A stretch of DNA of 64,000 bases from Lactuca virosa (taxonomy: Eukaryota > Streptophyta > Magnoliopsida > Asterales > Asteraceae), in assembly GCA_928212115.1 (NCBI GenBank), contig CAKMRJ010005412.1, positions 246,605,211-246,669,210 on the forward strand, in the 5' to 3' direction. The notes beneath the pieces are model-generated. The model was not told the origin of the DNA. It did not search any database and worked only from the letters and a program-made list of their open reading frames with translations. This document shows positions 23,222 to 34,756 of the stretch, piece by piece (the first letter of the stretch is position 1; each line of letters opens with the position of its first letter). A program made the translations under genes and the position numbers.

Positions 23222-23229
23222 TTTAAATA
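23222..23229 (-). promoter_or_regulatory. Putative TATA box of the E4 3' LTR
   Basis: Minus-strand TATTTAAA, followed by the AGGACTTTATG leader. The same motif is at 29374-29381 in the 5' LTR and a close relative at 51558-51565 in solo LTR S2. It lies about 45 bp downstream of the promoter-proximal ACTCGNCGAGT cluster. Motif call only. Confidence 0.55.
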
Positions 23230-23271
23230 GGGTGCAACCCTCGGGATTAGAGTTTTCTCCCTACAGCACCA

Positions 23272-23371
23272 ACTCGTCGAGTCCAAGCCTCCGACTCGGC
23301 GAGTTGGCCACTTAAACCGCGATCAATCCCGCTCCGACTCGACGATTTGACGGGCCTACTCGTCGATTCCC
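23272..23371. repeat. ACTCGNCGAGT cluster, promoter-proximal, E4 3' LTR
   Basis: Four copies immediately upstream (minus strand) of the TATA-type motif; the last two carry a G-to-T change (CGATT) that the 5' LTR copy lacks. Confidence 0.88.
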
Positions 23372-23429
23372 TTCCTAGATTTACACTTAGCACCCTCCAA
23401 CCTCTAGCCTCCGAACTTGGGATGTTACA

Positions 23430-23449
23430 ATTCTCCCCCACTTAAATTA
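23430..23449 (-). other. E4 polypurine tract
   Basis: Minus strand reads TAATTTAAGTGGGGGAGAAT directly before the TGTAACATCC start of the 3' LTR. The same sequence precedes the E5 LTR at 55271-55290, indicating a shared lineage. Confidence 0.9.
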
Positions 23450-25210
23450 GGCTTTGTCCTCGAAGCCTGCGGCAACACAAACTTCTGGATGATACTCCTA
23501 TAATGCATCCACTGATCTCAAACTGACCCCGATTCCCTCAAACACAGATATCAAATCTCTAAAATCCATCTCTTCCCTTGCAGGGTCCCGATCAACTGCT
23601 TCAAGTCGGCCACCGACTTCTTTTCTCTGATAACAACACTCATCAACTAAGTGCCACCTGAAGACACTACCTTACTTCCGTTCTACGCATTCGTTCGCAA
23701 CTTGCGAAAACTGGATACCACAACACCCACTGAGCTCCTGCCAAGACCCTAATCCATCTTCCTTCGTCCAAAATTGGCGATAACCCTGATAACTTGCAAC
23801 CCGGAACGAATCATGTTCCACCCTCTGGTTCTATCCCTTACGCGCTGACATGATACTGCATCCCTCAACTCCCACAACCCATCAACCAAACATATCACGT
23901 AACCACTCGTACCTGGCCCAATCAGCCTCGGGCTGGAATACCAGGCACGCCTATAACGGGTCCAGTCATCCCTAAGATGGTATACCCACGCATCCTCATG
24001 TATGTTTGGTCCAATCAACCCTCGGGTTGGAATACCAAACACACCAGGTCCAATAAATCATAGGGTCCGGTCATCCTCTTACTCTGCTACCTCCCTCTCA
24101 GAGGACCCATACTCCTTCCGGAGCTACATACCTTTCCTTTCCAGGAAATCTACTCAACACCCTTACCGCACTTATAAGTGCCACTGAGCTAAACTCCACT
24201 CTACACTATCCATGTAGAGTAACTGCTATTCTCGAACTCCCATATACTCCGAATCCGATCACATAACTAACAAGGCCCACGCACAGCCTCCGGCCATCTC
24301 CATCATCCTGATCAATACTTGGGGCCAGACCATATCGATTACTATTGCATGGTGACATATTCACTCGTTCTCCTCCTACCGATCCACTAACGCATACAGA
24401 GTCTTCAGTATGACTGGACCGCCCCTTCCAGGCCTTCAGCCTATCTGGACCACTCTCAGAACCTTGAGTATGTCTGGACCGCCCTCCTGGGCCTTCAGCC
24501 TGTCTGGACCGTTCCCGAGCCTTCGGTCTGACTGGTACGTCTTCCGGCCTTTAGTCTATCCGGACCGCTCAAATACTGTCGCACATCACCCCGAACCATT
24601 CCTTCCGGGAATCTCTCCCATGCAGTCTGTTCTAGCCCTCTAGGGGTTCCGAACTCCAAATCCGTTCTATGAATCTTTTACCCCGGCCTGATCCCAAGCC
24701 TCTCAACAATCAATCACTTCCTCTGAAAACCATGGTCTGTTCCCTGCCCCACGTGTCTATCTCCACATTCTCGGCTAACACAATGCTGAAATCCAACAGC
24801 TAACCATCCTTGGATGCATGTTATTCCACCGGAGAATTTTCCAATTCTCCCCCACTTAATGCATCGACTACTAACCACCGATGCTCAAAACCGGAATAGC
24901 TCAAATGCCCGTACTCCGTACATTCCCTCTTATCCATGAACTAACTCCCTCGGGAGTAAGCAACCTTCACCGAATAACCCTTCCGCCATCGCACACCCGA
25001 ACTCCAAGGAAGTTCGAATCTCAACTGAACCCTTCTCACATCGTTGGTGCCCTACCCAACAAAGATAACATATATCCTACCTTCCGATAATCTATCCTTT
25101 TGGACGCTAACCAACTACAACTCCAAACTATTAAGATCCTCAATCATACTACGAATCATGCGAAAAGTATACGAATAGGTTTACCATACTATACAATCAA
25201 CAAGATAACA
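23450..25210. other. E4 non-coding interior (where pol would be)
   Basis: No protease, RT, RNase H or integrase motif in any frame. It holds short repeats: GTCCAATCA-CCCTCGGGTTGGAATACC (near 24008) related to the LTR tandem block, and a CCGGACCGT / TCTGGACCGCCC tandem at about 24405-24570. Small ORFs here have no support. Confidence 0.75.
24405..24570. repeat. Degenerate tandem repeat (GACCGCCC...CCTTCAGCCT units)
   Basis: About five units of roughly 30-35 bp with cores like TCTGGACCG and GGCCTTCAGCCTATCTGGACC inside the E4 interior. Confidence 0.75.
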
Positions 25211-25215
25211 GGATA

Positions 25216-26464
25216 TCAAACTGGAAACATACCCGCAGCCGCATCCGGCTCTGCCCTGACCTCCTCTGCTGTAAGCTGGAATGCGCGTCCCTGAGCCCTC
25301 GGAGGCTCCGCTCCACCCTGGCCTCCGCCAGTAATCCTCAAAGTGGCAGGTGCTGGGGCCTGCACTGACCTGGCAGCCAGCAAAGGACACTGGGCCTTCA
25401 TATGGCCCACCTGATCACAATGATAACAAAGTCGGACTCCTGCAGCTGGAGTCGACTGCTTGCAATCCCTGGCTATGTGGCCTTCCCTGCCACACTTGTG
25501 GCATCCCGAAGAAGAACAACAACTACCCTCATGAACCCTGCCGCACTTTCTGCAAGTGCGACTTATCAGACCTCCCTACCTGTAATCAGCAGCCCTCATC
25601 CGCTTTGGTGCAGGCTGCGACTGCACCGGGGCCTGCCTCAGCTCTCTCAACTGGAGCTCGATCTCTAACTCGCGCCGCCTGGCGGCCTCCTGTAACTCCA
25701 ACAAGGTATCACACCTCTGCGTGGACACAAACTGCCTGATGTCCTTCTTGAACATGCTCAGATACCGGGACATCTAAGCCTGCTCCGAAGCAAACTCCGG
25801 GCAAAACATCGCCCTCTCAGTGAACATCCTGGTGATCTCCGTCACCGACTCTGAATCCTGCTTCAATTCCAGGAACTCCTGAGCCAACCTCTCTCTCAAC
25901 CCGTGGAACATAACGAGTGCTGAACATCTCCCGAAACTGATCCCAAGTAACCGCAGCCCGCTCCACATCAGAGTAAGATCCCGTGGTCAACCTCCACCAA
26001 TCCTTCGCCCCGAGCCTCAAAAGGTTTAGAGCACACCTTACCCTCTGATCCGCAGGGCATGAACATGTGAAGAAACAGCCCTCCACGTCTGACAACCATC
26101 TCATAGCAACGATCGGATCCTGAACTCCATCGAAGGTAGGGGGCTTCGTGTTATCGAAGTCCCGATACTGAAAACCCCGACCGACTCCTCCCCCTGCCGT
26201 TGTAGCTGCCGCGGTAGCCGTCTCAGTAAGTGCTGCATAACGATCATCGAAGTACTCCCTCATAGCGGACTTAATAGTCCCAAACAATTCCGGGATCTGA
26301 CCCCGGACAATCTCGACCACCTCCTCGCGGATGATCTCCCTGACCCGATCTTCTGTCAACCTTGGTCCCTCATGGCTGATAGTCTCAGGTGCCACTAGGG
26401 CCTCCTGCTCACCCTGTCCTGATCCCGATCCGGATCCCGTCACGACACGCCTCGTGACCATCAT
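25216..26464 (-). pseudogene. E4 gag: capsid core and CCHC nucleocapsid (frameshifted)
   Basis: The frame from 26464 starts MMVTRRVV, then an acidic helix-rich region, FDNTKPPTFDGVQDPIVAMRW, VEGCFFTC, LLRLGAKDWWRL and the WDQFREMF block, the standard gag core of this Ty3/gypsy group. A shift near 25920 moves it to the frame with LAQEFLELKQ and MFTERA, and a stop near 25774 precedes RYLSMFKKDIRQFVSTQR. More lesions follow in the first knuckle region; CYHCDQVGHMKAQC, an intact CX2CX4HX4C, lies near 25425-25380. The final frame ends GMFPV then stop near 25216, directly after a GGTATGTTT sequence in the position of the intron-like donor in E6. A related intact Gag may once have been made from this frame. 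Confidence 0.85.
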
Positions 26465-27241
26465 ACTCTGAAAATAGCAGAGGAAAAATATCAGACAATC
26501 CGCCTAGATAACCGGGGACCAACTCCCTTCTAAATCCCTAGGGGTTGTGACTTCCTTGCTACGCGTATGGGTCCTGTGCTTTCAGTAGTATGGGCCCATA
26601 CTACCTTCCACACCTACCCATATTTGTCTCAAGTATCATCACAACGCCCTAACAATACACACAGATATAGCGAGCGCTCAATCCTTACTCCTAGAGGAAA
26701 TACTAAGTATCTCATAACCGGCCTCCCGGCCTCATACAACCCATCCATCCATGAAACTTCCACCAACCCCTGCAGCACTAGTGTATGCTAGCCATACATA
26801 ACGCTAGACCCCATAGACTTTCGAATATCCATTCCTATCCTAAGCTCCCAATCAAACAAGAACAAAACATCAGGCCAAATCAAACATTCTCAGGCTATAA
26901 GATCTTAATTATGTATAACCGTGATGCATACACAAGACAACTACAGTAATGATGTCAATTTCACATAAAGGAAACCCTAGGCTGGCAGGCATCATGCAAT
27001 CAGGCAATTCTATCATGCAATTCCTGAAGATCCCTAGCCTAGTACTAGCATGTTGTTCTAACATATCACATATTCAGATAACTTGTATGGTATTTTGGGG
27101 TCTACTTACTGGCTCTAGCTGATCGTACCCTCTGCATCCTCCTTTACTTATTTTGAAAACCTTTTGAAAACCATTTTGAAAATCCCTCGTTGATTTGAGA
27201 CTGGATTCACACGAATGTTCCTCCAATTCACTCAAACCAAG
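26465..27241. other. E4 leader between gag and the primer-binding site, no gene seen
   Basis: About 0.78 kb of untranslated leader (minus strand). It shares blocks with the E3 leader, as noted there. A packaging signal would be expected here, but I cannot identify one. Confidence 0.6.
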
Positions 27242-27253
27242 GCTTTGATACCA
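27242..27253 (-). other. E4 primer-binding site
   Basis: Minus-strand TGGTATCAAAGC, 11 of 12 matches to the initiator tRNA-Met site found in E1 and E3 (one G-to-A change), three bases from the LTR end. Confidence 0.88.
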
Positions 27254-28496
27254 ACTTGTAACGTCCATAAAATTTGAGCCAAATTAAAACATTTTATTTC
27301 ATTCAAAACCACTAAGTTCATACATCTTGTCTTCGAAATAGTTTAAACATCAGAGTATTTCCCCAGAACCACATCACATAAATCATAAAACATGAGGAGC
27401 GGTACGATCACGCCTTTGCCTTGCCACGATCACCTGATGTACCTGAAACAATAACTGAAAACCGTAAGCTCGAAAGCTTAGTGAGCTCCCCCAAAATACC
27501 CGTACACACATAACCATACACATACAACAATGAACAACATACTATGGGTCCAATCAACCTTCCGGTTGGAATACCCCAGGCCCTCAACCATCGGGTTGGA
27601 ATGCCTACATACTACAAGCCCAATCATCCTACCGGGATGGAATACTCTCGGCCCACAACCATCGGGTTGGAATGCCCATACACCTATACGTACAACAATA
27701 ACTACTATGGGTCCAATCATCTCGCAAGATGGAATACCCCAGGCCCCTCAACCATCGGGTTGGAATGCCAACATACTGTGAGTCCAATCATCCTACCGGG
27801 ATGGAATACTCCTGGCCCACAACCATCGGGTTGGAATGCCCCACTTCCTATACATACAATAACTACTACTATGGGTCCAATCATCCCTCAGGATGGAATA
27901 CCCCAGGCCCCTCAACCATCGGGTTGGAATGCCAACATACTGTGAGTCCAATCATCCTACCGGGATGGAATACTCCTGGCCCACAACCATCGGGTTGGAA
28001 TGCCCACCTACTAGCAAACATGTGCACCTATCAAATAATCATATAATAGTCTAGCAGACAACATACTAGGGCCCTATCATCCTACCGGGATGGAATACCC
28101 TTTACTACAGTTCAACACGTGCACATATAACAGGTAATCTCCTACCAGCATACAGACAGTCAGACCAACTATAGGTCACTAAGCATATCCACATATAACC
28201 ATCCTATCTACCAGGATGCTAACTAACATATCACAGCAGTAACTATCTCAACTAACAAATCAAAGGGCCGGCCTTGGTGTCGTAGACCCGTGGGTATAGT
28301 GAGGATAACTCACCTCGCAATTACCGACTGAAAGGATAAGATCAGCTGCTCCGATCACCGACACGAACTCCACCACCGAACACTACCAAAGAACCAATTC
28401 CATAAATACCAAAATCACCAAAATACCCTTGGAAGTCAAACTGGTCAACTCTTGGTCAAAGTCAAAGCCCTCAGTCAAAGTCAACCTCCCTGACTG

Positions 28497-28832
28497 ACTC
28501 TATTCGCCGAGTCGACCTGTCGACTCGTCGAGTCCCTATACTCAGAAACTCCCATAACACGAGTCTACTCGCCGAGTCACCCCAAGACTCGTCGAGTCCA
28601 ACGATCACCGAGTCCCATCCTACTCAACTCACCGAGTCACCTCCCGACTCACTGCTTCAGGCTTTAACCACAAAAGATTGGGGTTCTGCGACCAGACTCG
28701 TCGAGTCCAAGAACAGACTCGCCGAGTCCAAGGCAATCTTCAATAGACTCGCCGAGTTGTTCTTCAACTCGTCGAGTTCATGCACATGTTCATACAACTC
28801 GTCGAGTACACCCATGTGACTCGCCGAGTCCC
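28497..28832. repeat. ACTCGNCGAGT cluster, downstream cluster of the E4 5' LTR
   Basis: Same layout as 22345-22680 in the other LTR, with several N changes (for example CGCCGAG to CGTCGAG near 28770). Confidence 0.9.
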
Positions 28833-28915
28833 TTCAGTTCTTAATCCATACAGAGGCTTTTCGAGCCATGCAGGGGCTCCAAACTGTAGATCCACCCTTC
28901 TAGGTCATAACCCCT

Positions 28916-28938
28916 ACGTAAAGTTGCAAACTTTACGT
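28916..28938. promoter_or_regulatory. Stem-loop in E4 5' LTR (10-bp perfect stem)
   Basis: ACGTAAAGTT, loop GCA, AACTTTACGT. It lies in the transcribed part of the LTR. The same element occurs at 22764-22786, 52001-52024, 56999-57021 and 62306-62332, with paired changes in the stem between families. Confidence 0.75.
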
Positions 28939-29586
28939 GAAACCAAGGAGATATGAGTCCAAAACACTCTAGGGCTAGGGTTTATGACAAAGGGGCTTCA
29001 CCAGCAACTCAAAGACTGATGCTTTATGACTTTCTGGACCAACACAAGTCTAGATCTGAAGTAGCAACCTCAGATCTAAGCCTCTAATTCGAAATAGATC
29101 TCAAACAAGCTAAGGAGCTCCAAATAAACCACCAAGGATGAACCAAAAAGGAAATAGCTTAAGGTAATGGCTCTTTACCTCTGAGATGTGCCCAAACTGA
29201 TGTAGATTCCAGATCTACACAAGCCCCTTGATGCTAGCCTTTAATTCCCAAAGCTCTTTTCACCAATTTCCTCTTTCAAGCTCCAATCCTCTCAATAATG
29301 AAGCCTCACACGAAAATTAGGGTTTCTGGAATTCTCAAGGGGATTAGGAGGCTGGGAGAAGGACATAAAGTCCTTTAAATAGGGTGCAACCCTCGGGATT
29401 AGGGTTTTCTCCCTACAACACCAACTCGTCGAGTCCAAGCCTCCGACTCGGCGAGTTGGCCACTTAAACCGCGATCAATCCCGCTCCGACTCGACGAGTT
29501 GACGGGCCTACTCGTCGAGTCCCTTCCTAGATTTACACTTAGCACCCTCCAACCTCTAGCCTCCGAACTTGGGATGTTACACAGGC

Positions 29587-30398
29587 CGCCAGCACCTCCT
29601 GCAATCACCACCAATCATTATTCAAACCTCAAAAAATGAACCCTAAACCTACAAATGAGACCAAACTAAACCCTAAACTTATAAATCAAAGATGATGGAG
29701 ATTCAGATCAGAGAAGCGAGTTCAGATCGAACCCAAATCTTCTCTATCGACAATGGAGACGGAAAGGTGATCACATTCCGGGCGGTGTTTAAGATGGTTT
29801 TCAGGGCCGATTCGATTGCTGTTCTAGGCGGTTTTGGTAAAATAAAGTTTAGAAACTGGGGGGATAGAGATGGTTGGTTTCGAGGATGGTATAATGCAGG
29901 TGGTAGTTGTTTGGAGGCAATGAAATGATGATGTTCGAATGGAGCAGGTTGTACGAAGGTGCTTCCGACTGAGGTGGGTTTTCCGATTTGAAGGTAAGGT
30001 TTCAAGTGGGTGTTGTTTGCGGTTTGTGACGATGAACAAGGGTGCAACAAGGGTGTTCCGATGGTGGTGTAACCCGTCAAAGGAGGAGGTAGGAAGCTGC
30101 TGGTGGGTTTTAAGGTGGTATAAGGTATATGATTGAGGAAGAAGGGTGGAATTGGGAAGGTAGCGATGGAAGTATGGTGTTTGAGAGATGCAGGTGGTGT
30201 TCATCTGATGATCTGTTAGGGTAGGGGTATGAAGTGGGGCCATATTGTTTTTTCTTTTATTTTTAAATTAAAAATAATAGTTAAAACATTAAATTAAATG
30301 GAAAAGAAATATAAAAGGGCATAATAGTCATTTTAGGTTTCGCAAGGGATGAAACTCGCAAATATCAACCAAACGAGGGATGAAGCGTGCAACTATTA
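29587..30398. other. M1 right arm interior; hypothetical minus-strand ORFs
   Basis: This is the continuation of the Mutator-like interior after E4. A minus-strand frame 30243-29824 (139 aa, Thr/His/Pro-rich, starting MAPLHTPTLTDHQ) and overlapping frames are open, but no domain is recognisable and the composition is biased. No transposase motif. I regard coding as unlikely. Confidence 0.35.
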
Positions 30399-30491
30399 AC
30401 CAAACGAGGGACGGTCCGAGTTAATTTTTGAAAATAGGGACTAAACACGCTTTCCGGCATGTACACGAGAGACGAATGGTGTAATTTACCC
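30399..30491 (-). repeat. M1 right terminal inverted repeat
   Basis: Reverse complement of 20441-20533 with about four substitutions. Two direct copies of ACCAAACGAGGGA lie near 30370-30405. Confidence 0.85.
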
Positions 30492-30500
30492 AAACTGATT

Positions 30501-33500
30501 TGTCAAAATCCACCAATTTCAGATCAAATGTTAAGGAAGTAGAATTTAGTCGCTGCATAACATTTTAAAATTAATCACTCACCAATTAGTTTTTAATGGA
30601 AGCAGTAGTGCACTTGTAGCAATGCATGATAAAAAAAGTTAACTTTCTCAAATGTATCCACGCTGAAATCAGCATGGCGTATATTTCTTAAGCATAAACC
30701 TATCAAAATCTCTAGACCAACTAAATTACTGTGGGCAAAAGTGTATGGTTGACTAGAATTCACTCGCAATTAGTCATTTATTAACGAAATAGTTGTGTAT
30801 TATCTTCAATGGATTTTAGATGTGTAGAGAGGTGAAGAAAAGCTGTCTCGTATTGGTACGGTTTTCTCTTTTGGATCAAACTCCAGCGGTCTTTTGGTTG
30901 TTTGGTCTTTTTTTTTACCGAACTTTTTTCGGTTTGGGTTAGAGTTTTTATATGTATAACTGTTTGTTATGATAGATATTTCTGTATATATGCACTATAA
31001 TTTTTCTTTTTATACATAGTTTGAGAGTTGGTCGTTAATAAATTTTTGAAATAAAAGACATTTAGTATTATATCGATTATCAAGGTCTTTTTTCATACTG
31101 GTCTCGGTCGATCTTTTTATAGACCCGTATTTTTTCGGTTTGATTTCGTTGTAGACTAGTTTTGTCTTAGTCTTTTTGCAGGACCTATCCGAGACCAGGT
31201 CTACAATATGACGCAGTGACTCACGAGGTGGGTCTATTGTAGGATTCCGTGACTCACGGGGTGTTAGGTATATATGCAAAAAGGCTCTAATGGGCTGGAT
31301 CTACATTTGAAGGTTTTTCCTGTTAGTAGACCATATTTATAAGAGTTGAGACCCAAGAGAAATTTTTAGGGCCACTTGCATTAAATACTACAAGATATGG
31401 GGGAATATAATTTTAGTGGCACAATTTGTTTTAACAACCGGTCAGTTAGAAGTTAGTGTCTCAAAGTTAATAAAATTGGTCAATTGCCCGGGATTGACAA
31501 CCTTCATTTTTAATCAACACCCACACACTCATATTATATATCAGTCTAAATAATTATCAATGTAGATGTCTATTTATTTCCAAACTCGATATTTTTACTT
31601 CCCTTGATCATAATAATATAATACATATTGTTACTTAAACATAAGTTGCATCGACTTTTTGTTCACTCTTACATATGCTTTAAACCTCGAGCACATGAAT
31701 ACTAGCAAACGAACAAATTAGACAATTGAAAATGTGTCATCGAAAGTAAAATAGCTTGCACTGTAGTAACCGCACGATAAGGGCAAGATAACATTTACTC
31801 CATGAACTAGATGGAGATGAGCATTTAATTTGCTAACAAACGAACAAATTAGACAATGAGTTTATTATAGGGACAATGACAATCACACTCCGCTACCGTA
31901 TTTAACGTTCTGACCACATCTTATATAAAGAGCAAAACCGATTTGAAACCCAGTCTCATATCAAATACTTTGAGTTTCGAAACAATTTTTTCACAATTGC
32001 AATTTCAAAATACATGAATTTTTAAATGCCTTCGAATTTGATGTTGGTGATTAGTTTTGCGAGTTACAAAGTACTTCAAATAGTTTTGTTGGATTCATAA
32101 TTTTTATTTGTTTCAAAATTATGATTTTTGTTGTATATATTTGGCACTTTTGTAAATGTAATCTTGTATAAAACAAGTTATAAGAAATTTATATTGTTTT
32201 TATCAATTGAGGCAACTATTGAATAAGAAATCACCCATTGGACGAATGATGAAATTAAGAGGATAATGATCGAGAGTGCAATATTGAGGGTTACAAATAA
32301 AAAATCCAAAAGTTCTTCTTTGTGGCGATAATACTAAAATATGAAGTTGGCTCAGGAATCTTTATCTTGATCCTTACTGACAATATGGTTATAGAAAAAA
32401 ATATTGTCTCTAAAACCTCAATTCTATTTATAAATTCATTATTTAAGTTGTTATTTTTCTATTTATTGGTATAAAGCCACTCGGTGTATAGTTCATCGCG
32501 GAGAGTTTTTCTAATGTAGACAACAATATCCTTCTTGTTATCATTTCCCCAAAGGTTGACAAAATGGTAGGATATGTAAAAGATATTCTTTTTTCTTTTC
32601 CATCACTTTGACACATATAAAAAAATATTGTGACGTTTCTTTTCTTACAAACAATATTTTATTTATTTTTCTTATGTATGGTAACCGACGATTCCATACC
32701 CATCTCAAAACGTGAAATTTATAATCATTTGACATGGCAAGAATGCTACCATTGATATACAAGAAAATCTTGTAGATTTAGGTAGTGAAAATACTCTGAT
32801 TTACGTAGATAATGTCATGTAAATATATAGGACATTCATATTGGGATGTTTGTCTTACACCTTGGTTCTCCACAAAACGATTTCAATTGCATATCGGGAC
32901 AAAGTAATATCGTTAGACCAACACTAATGGACAAAAATCATGATTGCGGCCCTAAAGAGTAGTCCCACATCCCATCCCAAGGAGACAATCATATAAAAAC
33001 AATGTACATATACCAAAAGAAGGGGCATAAATAATCATTTTAACTATCTATCTCTATTACTGATAGATTCGTCAAAATAGGTGGCCTCATATAGCGGTAT
33101 GCCTTATAGTATCTTTCCATAGGTTCAAACATATAGTCCTACGTTTCATTTGAATGAATAAACCAACCCTCACAATCTCACTAATCATATTGTTCTTTTC
33201 ATTATATCATATGTCGTTCATAGATAACATATATAAGTCGTAAATTTATTTATCAAAATAAAGATAAATACAACATAACTTTACCAACAGACATTGTCAT
33301 TGACCTCATCAGTCAATACCAACTCATGTGAAAAATTAGTTTCCAATACATTTCTACCTGAATTGCCTTCAATACCAACTCATGTGAAAAATTAGTTTCC
33401 AATACATTTCTACCTGAATTGCCTTCAAACAAGTAGGTTAATACCTATTTTTGGATCTTTATACAACCTATTATTATTATTGGATCTTTATAAAGGATCT

Positions 33501-33999
33501 GCAAAATAAATTGCATCTAAAAAAGTAACGGCTAATTATAAGGGATGTCAACTTCCTGATATAATTTGAAATTAGTAGTTAATTAATCCCTCTTATAGTC
33601 TTATATCCTTCCACTCTATCAACATCACCATTTGCAGAACACGAACATCATGCACTTTTTTACTGCTTAGATATTCTTCTTCTCAGTTTGAAGGGAATTC
33701 ATGAGCAAACAAGCTGCTATAAAAACATTGATGAAAAAGCTTTAAAAATTTTAAGAGTCGTCAATTTGTTCTAAGTGACAGCGAGAGTTCCATATTAGGT
33801 TATTTGTGTATATAAACAATGCAAGACCAATATATTACAAGTTTAGCAACTTATTAAGCACGGATACCTGAAAGTATATTAACTAGTTTAAAACCTATAT
33901 CCAATAAAGAGTTTCGAACTTGTTCTCTAACATGATTCTCAAAACTGTTAAATGGCATGAGATTTTTGAAACTCGTTTTCTAGTGTAAATGAGAGAAAA
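30501..33999. other. AT-rich intergenic DNA, no gene recognised
   Basis: No frame resembles a known protein. An 89-aa minus ORF (31279-31010) and a 73-aa one (32762-32541) have no recognisable motif and lie in AT-rich DNA. A short imperfect repeat of GTGACTCACG(A/G)GGTG occurs twice near 31216-31262. A perfect 56-bp tandem duplication is annotated separately. Confidence 0.65.
33315..33426. repeat. Perfect 56-bp tandem duplication
   Basis: The unit starting AATACCAACTCATGTG occurs at 33315-33370 and again at 33371-33426 without mismatch. Identity suggests a recent event or an assembly duplication. Confidence 0.93.
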
Positions 34000-34002
34000 T
34001 AC

Positions 34003-34015
34003 CACTACAAGAAAA
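34003..34015 (+). repeat. C1 left terminal inverted repeat
   Basis: CACTACAAGAAAA, 13 bp, identical in inverted orientation to 44963-44975. Confidence 0.95.
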
Positions 34016-34019
34016 TTTC

Positions 34020-34570
34020 GATTTAACTACGGAAAAATTCTGTAGCAAAATGATGTAATTCCGTAGCTAAACCTAAATAACTACGGAAGTTGCTACGGAA
34101 TTTGCCAATGAGATTCCATAGTAAGATTTCTTGTAGCAAAATGTTTAACTACGAAATTATAGTTCCATAGCAATTTTACTATGGCCGTTGCTACGACGTC
34201 TATCCGTAGCATTTCAACTACAACACACTTCCATCACAATTCCGTAACAATGAATTCTGTAGCAAATTCCGTATCTATTTTGTTCCGTCGCAAATTCCGT
34301 AGCCATTTGGTCCATAGCAAATTTCGTAGCTAATTGTTCCGTAGCAAATTCCGTAGCCATTTGGTCCATAGCAAATTCCGTAGCTAATTGTTCTGTAACA
34401 AATTCCGTAGCCATTTGGTCCATAGCAAATTCCGTAACTAATTGTTCCGTAGCAAATTCCGTAGCCATTCGTTCCGTAACAAATTCTGTAGCCATTCATT
34501 CCGTAGCAAATTTCGTAACAACTTTTTTGTAATCAATTCCATAACAATCGTTCCATACCATTTTTTCTAT
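34020..34570. repeat. C1 subterminal repeat array (CCGTAGC motifs, tandem)
   Basis: Dozens of (C)CGTAGCAAATTCCGTAGC-like motifs. From about 34255 to 34510 they form direct tandem units of about 60 bp alternating CCATTTGGTCCATAGC and TAATTGTTCCGTAGC. The repeated Gly/Tyr and Met/Ala peptides read from it are artefacts of the array. Confidence 0.9.
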
Positions 34571-34756
34571 AAAATTCCGTTATTTAATTTGACTTATTAT
34601 ATCAATTTACAAAAATACAATTAATATAAAACCAAAAATAACAAAGTATTTCTATAGAAACTAAAAGAAATATCAAATACATCAAAATATACATATTTTA
34701 AAATCAAAATTCGCTACAAATTTAACGTAAAACATTATTCGGTACATAATATTCTA

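Larger units (their letters stand above)
21105..23429 (-). repeat. E4 3' LTR (2325 bp)
   Basis: TG...CA ends (plus strand TGTAACGTCC to GATGTTACA). It contains a tandem block of GGGTTGGAATGCC / GGGATGGAATAC units (about 21390-21950), two clusters of ACTCGNCGAGT near-palindromes, a short stem-loop (22764-22786) and a minus-strand TATA-type motif. Its partner is 27257-29581. Confidence 0.95.
21105..29581 (-). mobile_element. E4: complete non-autonomous LTR element with gag only (TR-GAG-like), minus strand
   Basis: Two LTRs of identical length (21105-23429 and 27257-29581, 2325 bp each) flank 3.8 kb. Perfect 5-bp target duplications (caggc) lie at 21100-21104 and 29582-29586. The primer-binding site (27253-27242) and polypurine tract (about 23449-23430) show minus-strand orientation. 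The interior holds a Ty3/gypsy gag (26464-25216) and no protease, RT, RNase H or integrase. This matches the described TR-GAG class, which needs pol from a relative. By eye the LTRs differ at about 29 positions with no indel (about 1.25 percent), so the insertion is recent. It sits inside Mutator-like element M1. Confidence 0.92.
27257..29581 (-). repeat. E4 5' LTR (2325 bp)
   Basis: Near-identical to 21105-23429 and of equal length. It retains the perfect version of the stem-loop (28916-28938) and intact promoter-proximal ACTCGNCGAGT copies. ACTCGNCGAGT clusters are at about 28497-28832 and 29424-29523, and the TATA-type motif is at 29374-29381. Confidence 0.95.
20441..30491. mobile_element. 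M1: Mutator-like TIR element (about 1.57 kb) split by retrotransposon E4
   Basis: The ends are inverted: 20441 onward starts GGGTAAATTACACCATTCGT and the reverse complement of 30491 backward starts identically. About 93 bp match with four visible mismatches, and looser similarity continues further in. The flanks are 9-bp near-duplications (gaattgatt at 20432-20440, aaactgatt at 30492-30500; 7 of 9 match), the length typical of Mutator-like elements. Removing E4 and one copy of its 5-bp duplication leaves about 1.57 kb. No transposase is present, so it is non-autonomous. Its interior is GC-richer and pyrimidine-biased compared with its surroundings. Confidence 0.75.

Noticed and set aside
31010..31279. 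89-aa minus-strand ORF as a gene
   Set aside because: No motif, AT-rich surroundings, no promoter or splice context; length is within chance.
34214..34499. Repeated Met/Ala/Thr or Gly/Tyr/Cys ORFs on the minus strand
   Set aside because: They translate the tandem CCGTAGC subterminal array of the CACTA element.
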